Notes: a model not told the origin generated them from the sequence alone. DNA of 64,000 nt from Mitsuaria sp. 7 (GCF_001653795.1 NZ_CP011514.1:3986279-4050278), one strand, 5' to 3'; counted from the first letter of the stretch, positions 1 through 9,625 are shown. A program made the numbers and translations.

Positions 1-602
1 CGCAGCATCGGCAGGTTGTTCGCCTCGATCTTGAGGACCGCCACATCCGTGCGGCGGTCCAGGCCGACCACCTTGGCCTTGAACTCGCGCTTGTCGGTCA
101 GCGTGACCGTCACCTCGTCGGCATCGTCGACGACGTGCGCGTTGGTCATGACGAAACCGTCCGCGCCGATCACGAAACCGGAACCCAGTCCGCGACGCTG
201 CGGTGCGTCCTCGTCGTCATCGTCGTCGGGGGTCGGCGCGGGTGCGGGCGCCGCGCCCGGAGGCGTACGGCGCTGCTGCGGCACAGGGATGCCGAAGCGG
301 CGCAGCAGCTCGCGCATCTGCTCGTCGATCTGCGCGTTGGCGACCTTGACCTTCTCCGACGTCCGGATGTTGACGACGGCCGGACCGGCCTGTTCGACCA
401 GGGCGCTGAAATCGGGGAGTGCACGCGCCAGCTCAGGTGCGGCGACGGGGACCGAGCCGACGACAGGCGCGGCGGCCGTGGCGGGCGCCGCGGGCTTCGT
501 GGCGGCCTGTGCGGCCGCGCCCAGCGAAGCGCTCAGCAAGGTGGCTCCGGCGAGCGCCAGGGCAAGACGTCGAAGGGAACAGGTGCGATCGAAATTGAGC
601 AT
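1..602 (-). CDS. HtrA/DegQ/MucD-type periplasmic serine protease, N-terminal part (runs off window)
   Basis: Reading the minus strand from the ATG at 602 gives a protein with a basic N-terminus and a hydrophobic stretch ending in AAAQA, a likely signal peptide. A Pro/Ala/Asp-rich linker follows, then [20 protein letters not shown], whose AHVV carries the catalytic His of trypsin-like Do proteases. The next segment ([14 protein letters not shown]) contains the catalytic Asp. The Ser motif (GNSGG) and the PDZ domains lie beyond position 1. The family degrades misfolded envelope proteins in the periplasm. A GTG two codons upstream is a possible alternative start, but the ATG leaves a normal signal peptide. 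The ORF is partial at its 3' end. Confidence 0.88.
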   Translation of the reverse strand, partial: MLNFDRTCSLRRLALALAGATLLSASLGAAAQAATKPAAPATAAAPVVGSVPVAAPELARALPDFSALVEQAGPAVVNIRTSEKVKVANAQIDEQMRELLRRFGIPVPQQRRTPPGAAPAPAPTPDDDDDEDAPQRRGLGSGFVIGADGFVMTNAHVVDDADEVTVTLTDKREFKAKVVGLDRRTDVAVLKIEANNLPML

Positions 603-672
603 GAACACTCGCAGGTGGCGATGCAAAAACGGAAGGCCCACATCATGCCCGGAATTCAGAAACGACATGGTG

Positions 673-1140
673 TCAGCCTGCAGCGAGAAAGAGGTGGAGC
701 CGCAGCGGCGCCCATTGCACTTTGTGCGCGTCTCGCGAGAGAGCGATCCAGCGCTCGGGCGGCGTGGGACCGCGAACGCCGTCCGCATCGGTCACGGCAT
801 TGAGCCGCAATAGCATCCATTGTTCGAGGTCGATGACGACGTCCGGCGAAATGGCAAGCGGCTCTCCCGCACGCTGCCACCACCACTGCGCGCCGTCCCA
901 TCGCAGCACGCCGACGGCGGACGCGCGGACAGGCAGCGCCGCCCCCGCCAGCGTCGCGAGCAGAAGACCGAGCCAGGGACCGATGCCATCGGCGACACCG
1001 GCATGCAGCAGTGCGGCGATGAGCGCCGCGGCCACGCCGCCGCCAAGCGCCGCGCGTTGAACGCGCACCCAGCGTGGATCGTCCACCAATGAAAAACGCC
1101 GGGCAGTGGCCCGGCGTGATGTCGATCGGGCCGGCGTCAT
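673..1140 (-). CDS. Small two-helix membrane protein, YgfX/CptA-like (uncharacterised)
   Basis: This 155-residue protein has two adjacent hydrophobic segments at about residues 30-50 and 54-72, followed by a short soluble tail rich in Trp (DGAQWWWQ). That layout resembles the YgfX/CptA-like small membrane proteins, but I cannot assign a function. The ATG at 1140 has a strong Shine-Dalgarno sequence (AGAAGGA, 9 nt spacing), which is why I chose it. A terminator-like hairpin covers codons 9-17, so a shorter protein starting at the GTG at 1086 (137 residues) is possible. It lies 70 nt downstream of fabF and upstream of the HtrA-type protease. Confidence 0.55.
   Translation of the reverse strand: MTPARSTSRRATARRFSLVDDPRWVRVQRAALGGGVAAALIAALLHAGVADGIGPWLGLLLATLAGAALPVRASAVGVLRWDGAQWWWQRAGEPLAISPDVVIDLEQWMLLRLNAVTDADGVRGPTPPERWIALSRDAHKVQWAPLRLHLFLAAG
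1092..1116 (-). terminator. Rho-independent terminator-like hairpin after fabF
   Basis: On the minus strand an 8-bp perfect GC stem (arms 1109-1116 and 1097-1104, loop 1105-1108) is followed by five Ts at 1096-1092. It is well placed to end the fab operon about 95 nt after the fabF stop. It lies inside the 5' coding part of the next ORF, so it could also act as an attenuator. Confidence 0.6.
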
Positions 1141-1210
1141 GGGTCGCCGTCCTTCTCGTTCTCGTGCTTGAGGTGCTTGAGACGCTTGACGCGATCAGCA
1201 GCCCAGGCGA

Positions 1211-2458
1211 TCAGATCCGCTTGAAGATCAGCGTCCCGTTCGTGCCGCCGAAACCGAAGTTGTTCTTCGCGGCGTACTCGATCGGCATCTTCCGCGCCTC
1301 GTTGGCGCAGTAGTCCAGGTCGCACTCGGGATCCTGGTTGAAGAGGTTGATCGTCGGCGGCGCGATCTGGTCATGCAGCGACATGACGGTGAAGACGGAC
1401 TCGATGCCGCCCGCGCCGCCCAGCAGGTGGCCGGTCATCGACTTGGTCGACGACACCACCAGGCCGTCCTTCGCATGCGCGCCGAAGGCCTGCTTGATCG
1501 CGTTGGTCTCGTTCGCATCGCCCAGGGGCGTGGACGTGCCGTGCGCGTTCATGTACTGGATCTGGTCCGCGTTCAGCCCGGCGTTGCGCAGCGCGTTGCG
1601 CATCGAGCGCGTCGGGCCGTCCACGTCGGGCGCGGTCATGTGATACGCGTCCGCGCTCATGCCGAAGCCGATCAGCTCCGCATAGATCTTGGCGCCGCGC
1701 TTCTTGGCGTGTTCGTACTCTTCGAGCACCAGCACGCCGGCGCCCTCGCCCAGCACGAAGCCGTCGCGGTCCTTGTCCCAGGGACGGGACGCGGTCTTGG
1801 GGTCGTCGTTGCGGGTGGACAGCGCGCGGGCCGCGGCGAAGCCGCCGACGCCCAGCGGCGATACGGTCGATTCCGATCCGCCGGCGATCATGACGTCGGC
1901 GTCGCCCGCCTCGATCATGCGACCGGCGGTTCCGATGCTGTGCAGGCCGGTGGTGCACGCCGTCACGATGGCCAGGTTCGGCCCCTTGAAGCCGCACTTG
2001 ATCGAGACGTGGCCCGAGATCATGTTGATGATCGAGGCCGGCACGAAGAACGGGCTGACGCGACGCGGGCCGCGATTGGTCAGTTCCGCGTGGGTTTCTT
2101 CGATCATCGGCAGGCCGCCGATGCCCGAACCGACGAGCACGCCGATGCGCTCCGCCAGTTCCGGGTCGAGCGCGTCGCCGGTGGGCAGCCCCGCATCGCG
2201 GACCGCCTGCAGCGAAGCCGCCAGCCCGTAATGGATGAAGGTATCCATGTGGCGGGCTTCCTTCGCGGGGATGTACTCATCCACCTTGAAGTCCTTGACC
2301 TCTCCCGCGAAATGGCAGGCGAGGATCGAGGCATCGAAACGGGTGATGGTGTCGATGCCGGACTTGCCAGCCACGATGTTGGCCCAGCCTTCCTCGACCG
2401 TGTTACCCACGGGCGAGATCAGGCCGAGTCCGGTGACGACGACGCGACGACGGCTCAT
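1211..2458 (-). CDS. fabF: 3-oxoacyl-[ACP] synthase II (KAS II)
   Basis: FabF condenses malonyl-ACP with acyl-ACP in the elongation cycle of type II fatty-acid synthesis in the cytoplasm. The 415-residue length is typical. The Cys-His-His set is visible: nucleophile C168 in [10 protein letters not shown], one His in [11 protein letters not shown] near residue 303 and one in [10 protein letters not shown] near residue 340. The GFGGTNG loop is near the C-terminus. It starts 9 nt downstream of acpP, so the two are probably co-transcribed, and a terminator-like hairpin follows. Confidence 0.97.
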   Translation of the reverse strand: MSRRRVVVTGLGLISPVGNTVEEGWANIVAGKSGIDTITRFDASILACHFAGEVKDFKVDEYIPAKEARHMDTFIHYGLAASLQAVRDAGLPTGDALDPELAERIGVLVGSGIGGLPMIEETHAELTNRGPRRVSPFFVPASIINMISGHVSIKCGFKGPNLAIVTACTTGLHSIGTAGRMIEAGDADVMIAGGSESTVSPLGVGGFAAARALSTRNDDPKTASRPWDKDRDGFVLGEGAGVLVLEEYEHAKKRGAKIYAELIGFGMSADAYHMTAPDVDGPTRSMRNALRNAGLNADQIQYMNAHGTSTPLGDANETNAIKQAFGAHAKDGLVVSSTKSMTGHLLGGAGGIESVFTVMSLHDQIAPPTINLFNQDPECDLDYCANEARKMPIEYAAKNNFGFGGTNGTLIFKRI

Positions 2459-2467
2459 GCTGCTTGC

Positions 2468-2707
2468 TTACGCCTTCTGGTGCTTGACCGCGTAATCGAT
2501 GGCCAGCTGCACGGTGGTGATCTTCTCGGCCTCTTCGTCCGGGATCTCGATGCCGAACTCGTCTTCGAGGGCCATCACCAGTTCCACGGTGTCCAGAGAA
2601 TCAGCGCCCAGATCGGCGACGAAGGCCTTTTCATTGGTCACATCGGCTTCGGGCACGCCGAGTTGCTCGGCGATGATTTTCTTGACACGTGCTTCGATAT
2701 CGCTCAT
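2468..2707 (-). CDS. acpP: Acyl carrier protein
   Basis: This 79-residue acidic protein contains [13 protein letters not shown], with S37 as the site of 4'-phosphopantetheine attachment. It carries acyl chains between the Fab enzymes and is also used by PlsX. The ATG at 2707 is preceded by a strong GGAGGAGT Shine-Dalgarno sequence, in keeping with the very high expression usual for AcpP. A 195-nt gap separates it from fabG upstream, enough for its own promoter. fabF follows after 9 nt. Confidence 0.98.
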   Translation of the reverse strand: MSDIEARVKKIIAEQLGVPEADVTNEKAFVADLGADSLDTVELVMALEDEFGIEIPDEEAEKITTVQLAIDYAVKHQKA

Positions 2708-2749
2708 GACTCCTCCAGGAGGGGGTGGTTTGCTAGAACAACCCGGGAT

Positions 2750-2763
2750 TCTAAGGCCTTAGA
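2750..2763. promoter_or_regulatory. 14-bp perfect palindrome upstream of acpP
   Basis: TCTAAGGCCTTAGA is self-complementary and lies 43-56 nt upstream of the acpP start codon in the fabG-acpP spacer. On the minus strand it overlaps TAGAAT, a possible -10 element, but no convincing -35 lies 16-18 bp upstream. It could be an operator for a lipid-responsive regulator or a chance AT-rich promoter core. The rest of the spacer (2764-2902) shows nothing recognisable. Confidence 0.35.
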
Positions 2764-2902
2764 GTGGCGCCCCTAGTCGGACCTCCCGAGGCGCGCCTTC
2801 CACGATGGATACGGCGCGCGCTCGCACTCTATCAGCCCTACACCGGCCGGGTGAATCCGGTGGGTGGGCCGCCCGCGCCGGGTGCGCGGGACGGGGTCCA
2901 CC

Positions 2903-3652
2903 TCAATTCATGTACATGCCGCCGTTGACGTGCAGTTCCACGCCCGTGATGTAGCCGGCTTCCGGGGAAGCCAGGAACGCCACGGCATGGGCGATCTCGG
3001 CCGGATCGCCCAGGCGGCCGGCCGGGATCTGGGCCAGCAGCGCGGTCTTCTGCGCCTCGGGCAGCACCTCGGTCATGTCGGTCGCGATGAACCCGGGGGC
3101 GACGCAGTTGACGGTGACCGAGCGGCTGCCGAGCTCACGGGCCAGGGCACGCGTCATGCCCGCGACGCCGGCCTTGGCGGCCGCGTAGTTGGCCTGGCCG
3201 GCGTTGCCGGAGGCGCCCACCACCGAGGTGATGTTGATGATGCGGCCGTAGCGCTGCTTCATCATCGGGCGCATGACGGCGCGGCTGGCGCGGAACACGG
3301 CCTTCAGGTTGGTGTCGAGGACGGCGTCCCAGTCCTCGTCCTTCATGCGCATGGACAGCATGTCCTTCGTGATGCCGGCGTTGTTGACCAGCACCTGGAT
3401 GCCGCCGTCCTGAGCGACGATCGCGTCGATCAGCGCGTTGACGGCCGCGCCGTCGTTGACGTTCAGGACCGCGCCGCGGCCGCCGTGCGGCGCGAGCGCC
3501 TCGGTGATCGCCTGCGCGCCGGACTCGCTGGTCGCGGTGCCGACCACGACGAAGCCCTTCTGGGCCAGCGTCAGCGCGATCGCGCGGCCGATGCCGCGGC
3601 TGGCGCCGGTCACCAGCGCGACGTGCTTGTTATCGGGCTTGTTGTCGGACAT
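2903..3652 (-). CDS. fabG: 3-oxoacyl-[ACP] reductase
   Basis: FabG performs the NADPH-dependent reduction of 3-oxoacyl-ACP, the first reductive step of fatty-acid elongation. The 249-residue SDR shows the cofactor loop TGASRGIGRA (residues 15-24), NNAG at about 90-93, and the catalytic set S143, Y156 and K160 (YAAAK). The C-terminus ends in VNGGMYMN, typical of FabG. A GAGG Shine-Dalgarno sequence lies 10 nt before the ATG. It is 40 nt downstream of fabD. I see no sign of the other SDR functions that also carry this name. Confidence 0.97.
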   Translation of the reverse strand: MSDNKPDNKHVALVTGASRGIGRAIALTLAQKGFVVVGTATSESGAQAITEALAPHGGRGAVLNVNDGAAVNALIDAIVAQDGGIQVLVNNAGITKDMLSMRMKDEDWDAVLDTNLKAVFRASRAVMRPMMKQRYGRIINITSVVGASGNAGQANYAAAKAGVAGMTRALARELGSRSVTVNCVAPGFIATDMTEVLPEAQKTALLAQIPAGRLGDPAEIAHAVAFLASPEAGYITGVELHVNGGMYMN

Positions 3653-3692
3653 GGGAAACCTCGGGAGGGATTCGGAAGGAAGAGGATGTGGC

Positions 3693-4634
3693 TCAGGCCA
3701 GCAGCGCCTTGGCTTCGGCCAGCGAGGCCGGGTCCAGCACGGTCGCGCTGACCAGGTCCGCGTCGATGCGCTTGGCCATGCCGGCGAGCACCTTGCCGGG
3801 GCCGCACTCGATCAGCGTGTCCAGGCCGCGCGCCTTGAGCGCCAGCACGACTTCGACCCAGCGCACCGGGCCGAAGGCCTGGCGGAACAGCGCGTCGCGC
3901 AGCGCCTGGGCGTCGTCGGTCACGGCGACGTCGATGTTGTTGATCACGGGGAAGGCGGCGCGCTGGAACGACACGGCGGCGAGCTTCTCGCGCAGTCGCT
4001 CGGCGGCCGGCTTCATCAGGCTGGAATGGAACGGCGCCGACACCGGCAGCGGCAGCGCGCGCTTCGCGCCGGCCGCCTTGAGGGCTTCATTGGCCTTCTC
4101 GACGCCCGCCTTCGAGCCGGCGATCACGGTCTGCTTCGGGTCGTTGAAATTGACGGCCTCGACGACCTCGCCGGATTCGGCGGCGATCTTCTGGCAGACC
4201 TCGCGGACCACCGCGGCGTCCAGGCCCAGGATGGCGGACATGGCGCCGGTGCCGACCGGCACGGCCTCCTGCATGGCCTGCGCGCGGAAGCGCACCAGCG
4301 GCAGCGCATCCGCCAGGCTCAGCGCGCCCGCGGCGACCAGCGCCGTGTACTCGCCCAGCGAGTGGCCGGCAGCGGCCGCCGGGACCAGCCCGGTCTCCGC
4401 GATCCATGCGCGGTAGGCGGCGATGCCGGCGGTCAGCATCACCGGCTGGGTGTTGGTCGTCAGATCCAGCTGTTCTTTCGGACCGTTCTTGATCAACGCG
4501 CCGATGTCCTCGCCCAGCGCGGCCGAAGCTTCCGCCAGGGTGCGGACCACCTCCGGATGATCGCCCCAGGCGTCCAGCATGCCGACCGACTGCGAGCCCT
4601 GGCCGGGGAAGACGATTGCGAAGTTCTTGCTCAT
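3693..4634 (-). CDS. fabD: Malonyl-CoA:ACP transacylase
   Basis: FabD loads malonate from CoA onto AcpP, supplying the extender unit for FabH and FabF. The 313-residue length matches the family. Visible catalytic residues are S92 in GHSLGEY, R117 in VRFRAQAM (binds the malonyl carboxylate) and H203 in SAPFHSSLM. The oxyanion loop FPGQGSQ is at residues 9-15. It sits between fabH and fabG in the conserved fab order, with a 125-nt spacer after fabH. Confidence 0.97.
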   Translation of the reverse strand: MSKNFAIVFPGQGSQSVGMLDAWGDHPEVVRTLAEASAALGEDIGALIKNGPKEQLDLTTNTQPVMLTAGIAAYRAWIAETGLVPAAAAGHSLGEYTALVAAGALSLADALPLVRFRAQAMQEAVPVGTGAMSAILGLDAAVVREVCQKIAAESGEVVEAVNFNDPKQTVIAGSKAGVEKANEALKAAGAKRALPLPVSAPFHSSLMKPAAERLREKLAAVSFQRAAFPVINNIDVAVTDDAQALRDALFRQAFGPVRWVEVVLALKARGLDTLIECGPGKVLAGMAKRIDADLVSATVLDPASLAEAKALLA

Positions 4635-4759
4635 GGTTCGAGTCCGGGACTATCTGTGAGGAGGGAGAAGCGCGCGTGACAGCGGCGCGGCACCCGGGGT
4701 GCCGCTGCGGTCCACGCGGGTCCGGCCACCAGGATCGGGCGCCGGAACAGCATCGGAAA

Positions 4760-5749
4760 TCAGAAATCCAGCAGCACCGCGCCCCAGGTGAAGCCGCCGC
4801 CGACCCCTTCCAGCATCACCGTGTCGCCGCGCTTGATCTTGCCGGCGCGGACCGCGACGTCGAAGGCCAGCGGGATCGATGCCGCGGAGGTGTTGCCGTG
4901 CTCGTCGACGGTCGCGATCAGCTTGTCCAGCGGCATCTTCAGCTTCTTGGCCGTGCCCTGCATGATCCGGATGTTGGCCTGGTGCGGGATCAGCCAGTCG
5001 ATGTCGGACTCGTGGCGGCCGGCCTTCTCGAGGACCGAGCGCGCGACCTTCTCCAGCACGCCCACGGCCAGCTTGAAGACCGCCTGGCCGTCCATCTTCA
5101 GCAGCGGATGGCCGAGGATCTCGCCGCCGGACACGGTGCCCGGCGTGCAGAGGATGTCGACATGGCGACCGTCGGCATGCAGTTCGCTGGCGAGGATGCC
5201 GGGCTCGTCGCTGGCACCGACCACCACGGCGCCGGCGCCGTCGCCGAACAGCACGCAGGTCGTGCGGTCCTTGAAGTCGAGGATGCGCGAGAACACCTCG
5301 GCGCCGACCACCAGCGCCTTGGTCGCGGCACCGGTCTTGATCATCGAATCGGCGACCGTCAACGCGTACACGAAGCCCGAGCACACGGCCTGCACGTCGA
5401 AGGCGGCGCAGCCGTGGATGCCGAGCTTCTGCTGCAGCAGGCAGGCGGTCGAGGGGAACACCATGTCCGGCGTGGACGTGGCGACGATGATCAGGTCGAT
5501 CTCGTCGGCGCGAACGCCGGCGGATTCGAGCGCGGCGAGCGAGGCGGGCAGGGCCAGGTCGCTGGAGGTGACGTGAGGGTCGGCGAAGTGGCGGGCGTGG
5601 ATGCCCGTGCGCTCGACGATCCAGTCATGGGAAGTTTCGATCCCGTCGCGGGCCAGGCGTTCCGCCAGGGCCGAATTGGTGACGCGGTTCGCGGGCAGGT
5701 AGCTGCCCGTACCGAGGATGCGGGCGTGGCGCGTGGAAGCAGTGGTCAT
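4760..5749 (-). CDS. fabH: 3-oxoacyl-[ACP] synthase III (KAS III)
   Basis: FabH starts fatty-acid synthesis by condensing acetyl-CoA (or another short acyl-CoA) with malonyl-ACP. The 329-residue sequence has nucleophile C123 in [12 protein letters not shown], the His of IPHQANIRI near residue 255 and the Asn of GNTSAAS near 285. The ATG at 5749 overlaps the plsX stop by ATGA, so translation is probably coupled to plsX, the usual phospholipid/fatty-acid gene pairing. Confidence 0.96.
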   Translation of the reverse strand: MTTASTRHARILGTGSYLPANRVTNSALAERLARDGIETSHDWIVERTGIHARHFADPHVTSSDLALPASLAALESAGVRADEIDLIIVATSTPDMVFPSTACLLQQKLGIHGCAAFDVQAVCSGFVYALTVADSMIKTGAATKALVVGAEVFSRILDFKDRTTCVLFGDGAGAVVVGASDEPGILASELHADGRHVDILCTPGTVSGGEILGHPLLKMDGQAVFKLAVGVLEKVARSVLEKAGRHESDIDWLIPHQANIRIMQGTAKKLKMPLDKLIATVDEHGNTSAASIPLAFDVAVRAGKIKRGDTVMLEGVGGGFTWGAVLLDF

Positions 5750-6879
5750 GCAGCGTGGGCGGCGGTGGCCGCCGTGTCTCCTGCATCGCCGCCCTCCTCA
5801 TTGGCAGGCGTGGGAAGCGCCTGCAGCGTTGCGACGATGCGATCGTGAACCCGGTCTAGAAGCCGGTTGCGGGCCGCATCATACGCCCGGTTCAATGCCT
5901 GCTCGAAAGCGAAGGCATCGGCCGAACCGTGGCTCTTGAAGACCAGGCCGCGCAGGCCCAGCAGCGCCGCGCCGTTGAAGCGGCGGTGGTCGACGCGGTC
6001 CTTGAAACGCTGCAGCACCGGCATCGCCAGCAGCGCGATCGCCTTGGTCCACCAGCTGCGGGTGAACTCCGCCCGGATGAAGCTGGAGATCATGCTGGCC
6101 AGCCCTTCGGCCGTCTTCAGCGCCACGTTGCCGACGAAGCCGTCGCAGACGACGATGTCCGTGGTGCCCTTGAAGATGTCGTTGCCCTCCACATTGCCGT
6201 GGAAGTTCAACTGGTCGTGCGAGGCGGCCTCGCGCAGCAGTTCGCCCGCGCGCTTGATCGTCTCGTTGCCCTTGATCATTTCCTCGCCGATGTTCAGCAG
6301 GCCGACCGTGGGGTTCTCCTTGCCGTCCACCGCCGACACCAGCGCGCTGCCCATGACGGCGAACTGCAGCAGGTGCTCCGGGCCGCAATCGACATTGGCG
6401 CCGAGGTCCAGCACCGTCGTGAAGCCGCCGATCTGGTTGGGCATCACGGTGGCGATGGCGGGACGGTCGATGCCCTCGAGCGTCTTCAGCAGGTACTTGG
6501 CAACCGCCATCAGCGCGCCGGTGTTGCCGGCCGAGACGCAGGCATGCGCCTGCGCGGGCGTGCCGTCCTTGGCCGGCTTGAGCTGCGAGAGCGCCACCCG
6601 CATCGACGAATCCTTCTTGCGCCGCAGGGCGACCTCGATGGGATCGTCCATGCTGACGACCTCGCTGGCCGCGACGATGCGCGTGCGCGGCCAGGATTCA
6701 GCCGCCTTGAGCGCGTCGGGCAGACCCACCAGCACGAGCTCCACCTGCGGATGCGCGGCGAGGAAAGCCTGGCAAGCCGGCAGGGTGACGGCGGGGCCGT
6801 GATCGCCGCCCATGCAGTCCACCGACAGGCGGAGCGGCTCGGCGGAGGGCGATGAGCGGGTGGCGGGAATTGCGGTCAT
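5746..6879 (-). CDS. plsX: Phosphate acyltransferase
   Basis: PlsX converts acyl-ACP to acyl-phosphate, the donor that PlsY uses to make lysophosphatidate. I chose the ATG at 6879 (377 residues), because the upstream extension begins with TTG and has no ribosome site, and because the conserved [12 protein letters not shown] motif then falls near the N-terminus as usual. Other family blocks are [28 protein letters not shown] and [14 protein letters not shown]. It lies between rpmF and fabH. The hairpin at 7000-7037 may limit read-through from rpmF. Confidence 0.95.
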   Translation of the reverse strand: MTAIPATRSSPSAEPLRLSVDCMGGDHGPAVTLPACQAFLAAHPQVELVLVGLPDALKAAESWPRTRIVAASEVVSMDDPIEVALRRKKDSSMRVALSQLKPAKDGTPAQAHACVSAGNTGALMAVAKYLLKTLEGIDRPAIATVMPNQIGGFTTVLDLGANVDCGPEHLLQFAVMGSALVSAVDGKENPTVGLLNIGEEMIKGNETIKRAGELLREAASHDQLNFHGNVEGNDIFKGTTDIVVCDGFVGNVALKTAEGLASMISSFIRAEFTRSWWTKAIALLAMPVLQRFKDRVDHRRFNGAALLGLRGLVFKSHGSADAFAFEQALNRAYDAARNRLLDRVHDRIVATLQALPTPANEEGGDAGDTAATAAHAA

Positions 6880-6999
6880 CGAAACCTGAGAAGAACACCG
6901 GTCGAAGGTGCGACTGTAGCGACCCCGCAAGAAGCGTGCGCGACAAGGGAAGGCTTCCGGAGGAAGGGGAACCCCCTCCGCGGGAAGGATCGGAAATGC

Positions 7000-7037
7000 A
7001 AAAGCCCGGCGACGCGTGATGCGGAACCGGGCTTTTT
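7000..7037 (-). terminator. Hairpin with U-tract between rpmF and plsX
   Basis: Ten-base complementary arms (7000-7009 and 7027-7036, AAAAGCCCGG / CCGGGCTTTT) enclose a 17-nt loop. Both strands carry a T-tract, so it could work either way. It follows rpmF by about 60 nt and probably sets the higher level of rpmF mRNA relative to plsX-fab. Confidence 0.55.
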
Positions 7038-7096
7038 CAATCGGTGAGACCAGGCGGGGGCCCGTGGGAGCCCTCCGGACCGGCTGATCGAATCGA

Positions 7097-7282
7097 TCAG
7101 GCGGCGTCGCCCTTGGTCTTCAGCACCTTGCGGCCACGATAGAAGCCGTTGGGGCTGATGTGGTGGCGCAGATGCACTTCACCGGTGGTCGGCTCGATCG
7201 CGGTGCCCGGGGTGACCAGGGCGTTGTGCGAACGGTGCATGCCGCGCTTGGAAGGGGACTTCTTGTTTTGCTGAACGGCCAT
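7097..7282 (-). CDS. rpmF: 50S ribosomal protein L32
   Basis: This 61-residue basic protein begins [19 protein letters not shown], the standard L32 N-terminus, and ends in a Lys-rich tail. It is a structural protein of the large ribosomal subunit. The longer frame running to 7501 is an open extension. The ATG at 7282 has a strong TAGGAG Shine-Dalgarno sequence with 8-nt spacing and gives the family's length. Lying before plsX-fab, it links ribosome and membrane synthesis as in many proteobacteria. Confidence 0.97.
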   Translation of the reverse strand: MAVQQNKKSPSKRGMHRSHNALVTPGTAIEPTTGEVHLRHHISPNGFYRGRKVLKTKGDAA

Positions 7283-7471
7283 GATGGATTCTCCTAAAGG
7301 CTTCGGCTGGCTGGTGATTCGAGGTTGCTCGGGCTCTCGAGAGAACTCGAGCTGTGCCGCGGATCCATCCGGGAGGATGCGATGCTCCGCTACCGACGCC
7401 TCGGTCCCGGTACCGCTCGTCCGTTTGATCGCAGGACCGTGTGGACGAACTTCTATCCGGGAAAGCCGGAA

Positions 7472-7501
7472 ACTATAGCACAGCACCCGCCGGACTCGCA
7501 A
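7472..7501 (-). promoter_or_regulatory. Sigma-70-type promoter for rpmF (and plsX-fab)
   Basis: On the minus strand TTGCGA (7501-7496) is followed, after 18 bp, by an extended -10 TGCTATAGT (TATAGT at 7477-7472). This is the best promoter match I found in the window. Transcription would start near 7465, giving a leader of about 180 nt before rpmF. The yceD stop is at 7536, so the promoter lies wholly in the intergenic spacer. I see no recognisable riboswitch in the leader. Confidence 0.55.
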
Positions 7502-7535
7502 ATCCGGTGAACCGGAAAGCGTCGTGGCCGCGCCC

Positions 7536-8099
7536 TCAGGCCTTGCCGCCGGAGCCCTTCTTCAGCGCCGCCAGTGCCGCAAACGGATTGGGCCGCTCTT
7601 CCGCCGGCGCCTCGTCCTCGTCGACGTTCGCGTGCGGCAGCGGCTCCGGGCACACGTCGTGACGCGGCACGACGGGCAGGGTCAGCAGCAGCTCGTCCTC
7701 GATCAGCTCGCGCAGATCCAGGTGGCGCGGCAGCGCCAGGACGTCGTCGTCCGAGTCCATGTCCATCTCGGCGGCCATGTCCTCGTCCTTGACGAAGCGG
7801 AACCAGCGCGACACCGCCAGATCCTCGCGCACCGGCTGCAGACAGCGCTGGCAGGTCACCGCGACCTGCGCCTCGGCGGTCAGCTCGAGCCACGCCTGCG
7901 GCTCGCCGCCCTTGGGCGTGCGCAGCTCGCCCTGGGTGGACCAGGACACGGGCGGCCATTGGGCCGGATCGGACTCGGGCGCGGCGGCCTCGGCCAGGCG
8001 CGTCAGGCTGGTGGCGGGCCACTCGCCAGCCAACGTGCCGCCCTCACGGGCGAAGAAGCCGACATCGAGTTTCAATGGATCGAACGAACGCGGTTTCAT
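7536..8099 (-). CDS. yceD: YceD/DUF177 family 23S rRNA accumulation protein
   Basis: The 187-residue acidic protein has the DUF177 hallmark: Cys residues in [10 protein letters not shown] followed about 60 residues later by a further Cys in HDVCPEPLP. The family is required for normal 23S rRNA levels and is usually encoded directly upstream of rpmF, as here. I start at the ATG at 8099, since the frame extends only to a TTG at 8108. Lysine-rich [10 protein letters not shown] ends the protein. It diverges from maf with 50 nt between start codons. Confidence 0.9.
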   Translation of the reverse strand: MKPRSFDPLKLDVGFFAREGGTLAGEWPATSLTRLAEAAAPESDPAQWPPVSWSTQGELRTPKGGEPQAWLELTAEAQVAVTCQRCLQPVREDLAVSRWFRFVKDEDMAAEMDMDSDDDVLALPRHLDLRELIEDELLLTLPVVPRHDVCPEPLPHANVDEDEAPAEERPNPFAALAALKKGSGGKA

Positions 8100-8149
8100 G
8101 GGGCGCAAGTGTACGAGCCGCCTCCGCCCCGATGGGAGAATCCACCCCC

Positions 8150-8761
8150 ATGACCGATGCGTCCGGGGCCTCGCGCCCGCTCATCCTAGGCTCCACCTCC
8201 CGCTACCGGCGCGAGTTGCTGGAGCGCCTGCGGCTGCCGTTCGAGACGGCCGCGCCGGACGTGGACGAAACCCCGCAGCCGGGCGAAACGCCTGAAGCGC
8301 TCGCCCGCCGCCTGGCCCTGGCCAAGGCCCGGGCGGTGGCGGCGCGTTTCCCGCAGGCGCTGGTGATCGGCTCGGACCAGGTCGCAGACCTCGACGGCCA
8401 GCCGATCGGAAAGCCAGGCACCCATGAGCGGGCCGTCGAACAGCTGCGCGCGATGCGGGGTCGCACCGTCGTGTTCCAGACGGCGCTGGCGGTGGTCTGC
8501 GAGGCGACCGGCTTCACCGCGCAAGACCTGGCCCCGGTGCGCGTCCGCTTCCGCGACCTGAGCGATGCCGAGATCGAGCGTTACCTCCGCGCCGAGCAAC
8601 CCTATGACTGCGCCGGCAGCGCCAAGGCCGAAGGCCTGGGCATCGCGCTGCTGGACGCGATCGACTCCGACGATCCGACGGCGCTGATCGGCCTGCCGTT
8701 GATCCGCACCGCAGCGCTGCTGCGTCGCGGCGGGCTGGACGTGCTGAGCCGACTCGCCTGA
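8150..8761 (+). CDS. Maf-type nucleotide pyrophosphatase (YceF-like)
   Basis: Maf/YceF proteins hydrolyse non-canonical nucleoside triphosphates (YceF acts on m7GTP). The 203-residue protein has the N-terminal LGSTSRYRRELLERL motif, the acidic metal site near VDETPQPGE and GSDQV. The C-terminal part reads GLPLIRTAALLR. I chose the ATG at 8150, with GGGAGA upstream, rather than the upstream ATG at 8075, because the family motif starts about 12 residues after it. It is divergent from yceD and followed by the RsmI-like gene after 36 nt. Confidence 0.9.
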   Translation: MTDASGASRPLILGSTSRYRRELLERLRLPFETAAPDVDETPQPGETPEALARRLALAKARAVAARFPQALVIGSDQVADLDGQPIGKPGTHERAVEQLRAMRGRTVVFQTALAVVCEATGFTAQDLAPVRVRFRDLSDAEIERYLRAEQPYDCAGSAKAEGLGIALLDAIDSDDPTALIGLPLIRTAALLRRGGLDVLSRLA

Positions 8762-8797
8762 ATCCGCCCCCTGACTTCGCCCATTTCGAGAACAACA

Positions 8798-9589
8798 ATG
8801 ACCCGCGGCCGCCTCTACCTCGTCCCCAACACCCTCGACTTCGGCATGAACGGCCAGGAGGTCGACCTGCGCGAGGTCTTGCCCGACGCCGTGCTCGCAC
8901 GCGCCGCCTCGATCACGCATTGGGCGGCCGAGAACGCCAAGACCACGCGCGCCTTCCTCAAGCGTGTGGGGGCCATCCATCCGCTGGCGGTGCCGCTGCA
9001 GGAACAGCACATCGAGGAGCTTCCGCGCCCGCCCAAGGGCCGCGGTCCCGCGGCCGGCGCCGCCACGGCGTCGTCGAGTGAAGAGAAGCTCTGGCTGGCG
9101 CTGCTGGAGCCGGCGATGAGCGGTCACGACATCGGCCTGATCTCCGAGGCGGGCATGCCTGCCATCGCGGATCCGGGTGCGAAGCTGGTCGCCGCGGCCC
9201 ATGCGGCGAAGGTGCAGGTCGTGCCGCTGACCGGGCCGAGCTCGCTGCTGCTGGCGCTCGCCGCGAGCGGACTGAACGGCCAGAGCTTCGCCTTCGTCGG
9301 TTATCTGCCGCTGGAAGCGGCCGAGCGCACCGCGCGCATCAAGGCGCTGGACGCCTTCTCGGCCCGCGAGCAGCAGACCCAGCTCATGATCGAGACGCCG
9401 TATCGCAACAGCGCGCTGCTGCAGGCGCTGCTGGCGGGACTGAGGCCGGGCTCGCTGCTGTCGGTCAGTTGTGGCTTGAGCCTGAAGGACGCGTGGTCGC
9501 ATACGGCCACGGTCGAGCAATGGCGTCAGGCGCCGAAGACGCTGCCGGACAAGGTGCCGGCGGTGTTCGCGATCCTCGGCGTTCGCTGA
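8798..9589 (+). CDS. SAM-dependent methyltransferase, RsmI/tetrapyrrole-methylase family
   Basis: The 263-residue protein has the fold signature of RsmI-type (COG0313) methyltransferases: an N-terminal beta strand GRLYLVPNTLD, the central ISEAGMPAIADPGAKLV motif (compare SDAGTPxISDPG in RsmI), VVPLTGPSSLLLALAASGL, and a C-terminal block SVSCGLSLKDAW. RsmI methylates C1402 of 16S rRNA. This sequence lacks the usual TPIGNLxD N-terminus, so it looks like the divergent paralogue common in betaproteobacteria, whose substrate I cannot state. Confidence 0.82.
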   Translation: MTRGRLYLVPNTLDFGMNGQEVDLREVLPDAVLARAASITHWAAENAKTTRAFLKRVGAIHPLAVPLQEQHIEELPRPPKGRGPAAGAATASSSEEKLWLALLEPAMSGHDIGLISEAGMPAIADPGAKLVAAAHAAKVQVVPLTGPSSLLLALAASGLNGQSFAFVGYLPLEAAERTARIKALDAFSAREQQTQLMIETPYRNSALLQALLAGLRPGSLLSVSCGLSLKDAWSHTATVEQWRQAPKTLPDKVPAVFAILGVR

Positions 9590-9625
9590 TCAACGTTCGC
9601 CGACCGGGTCTCGCCCGATCGGGAC

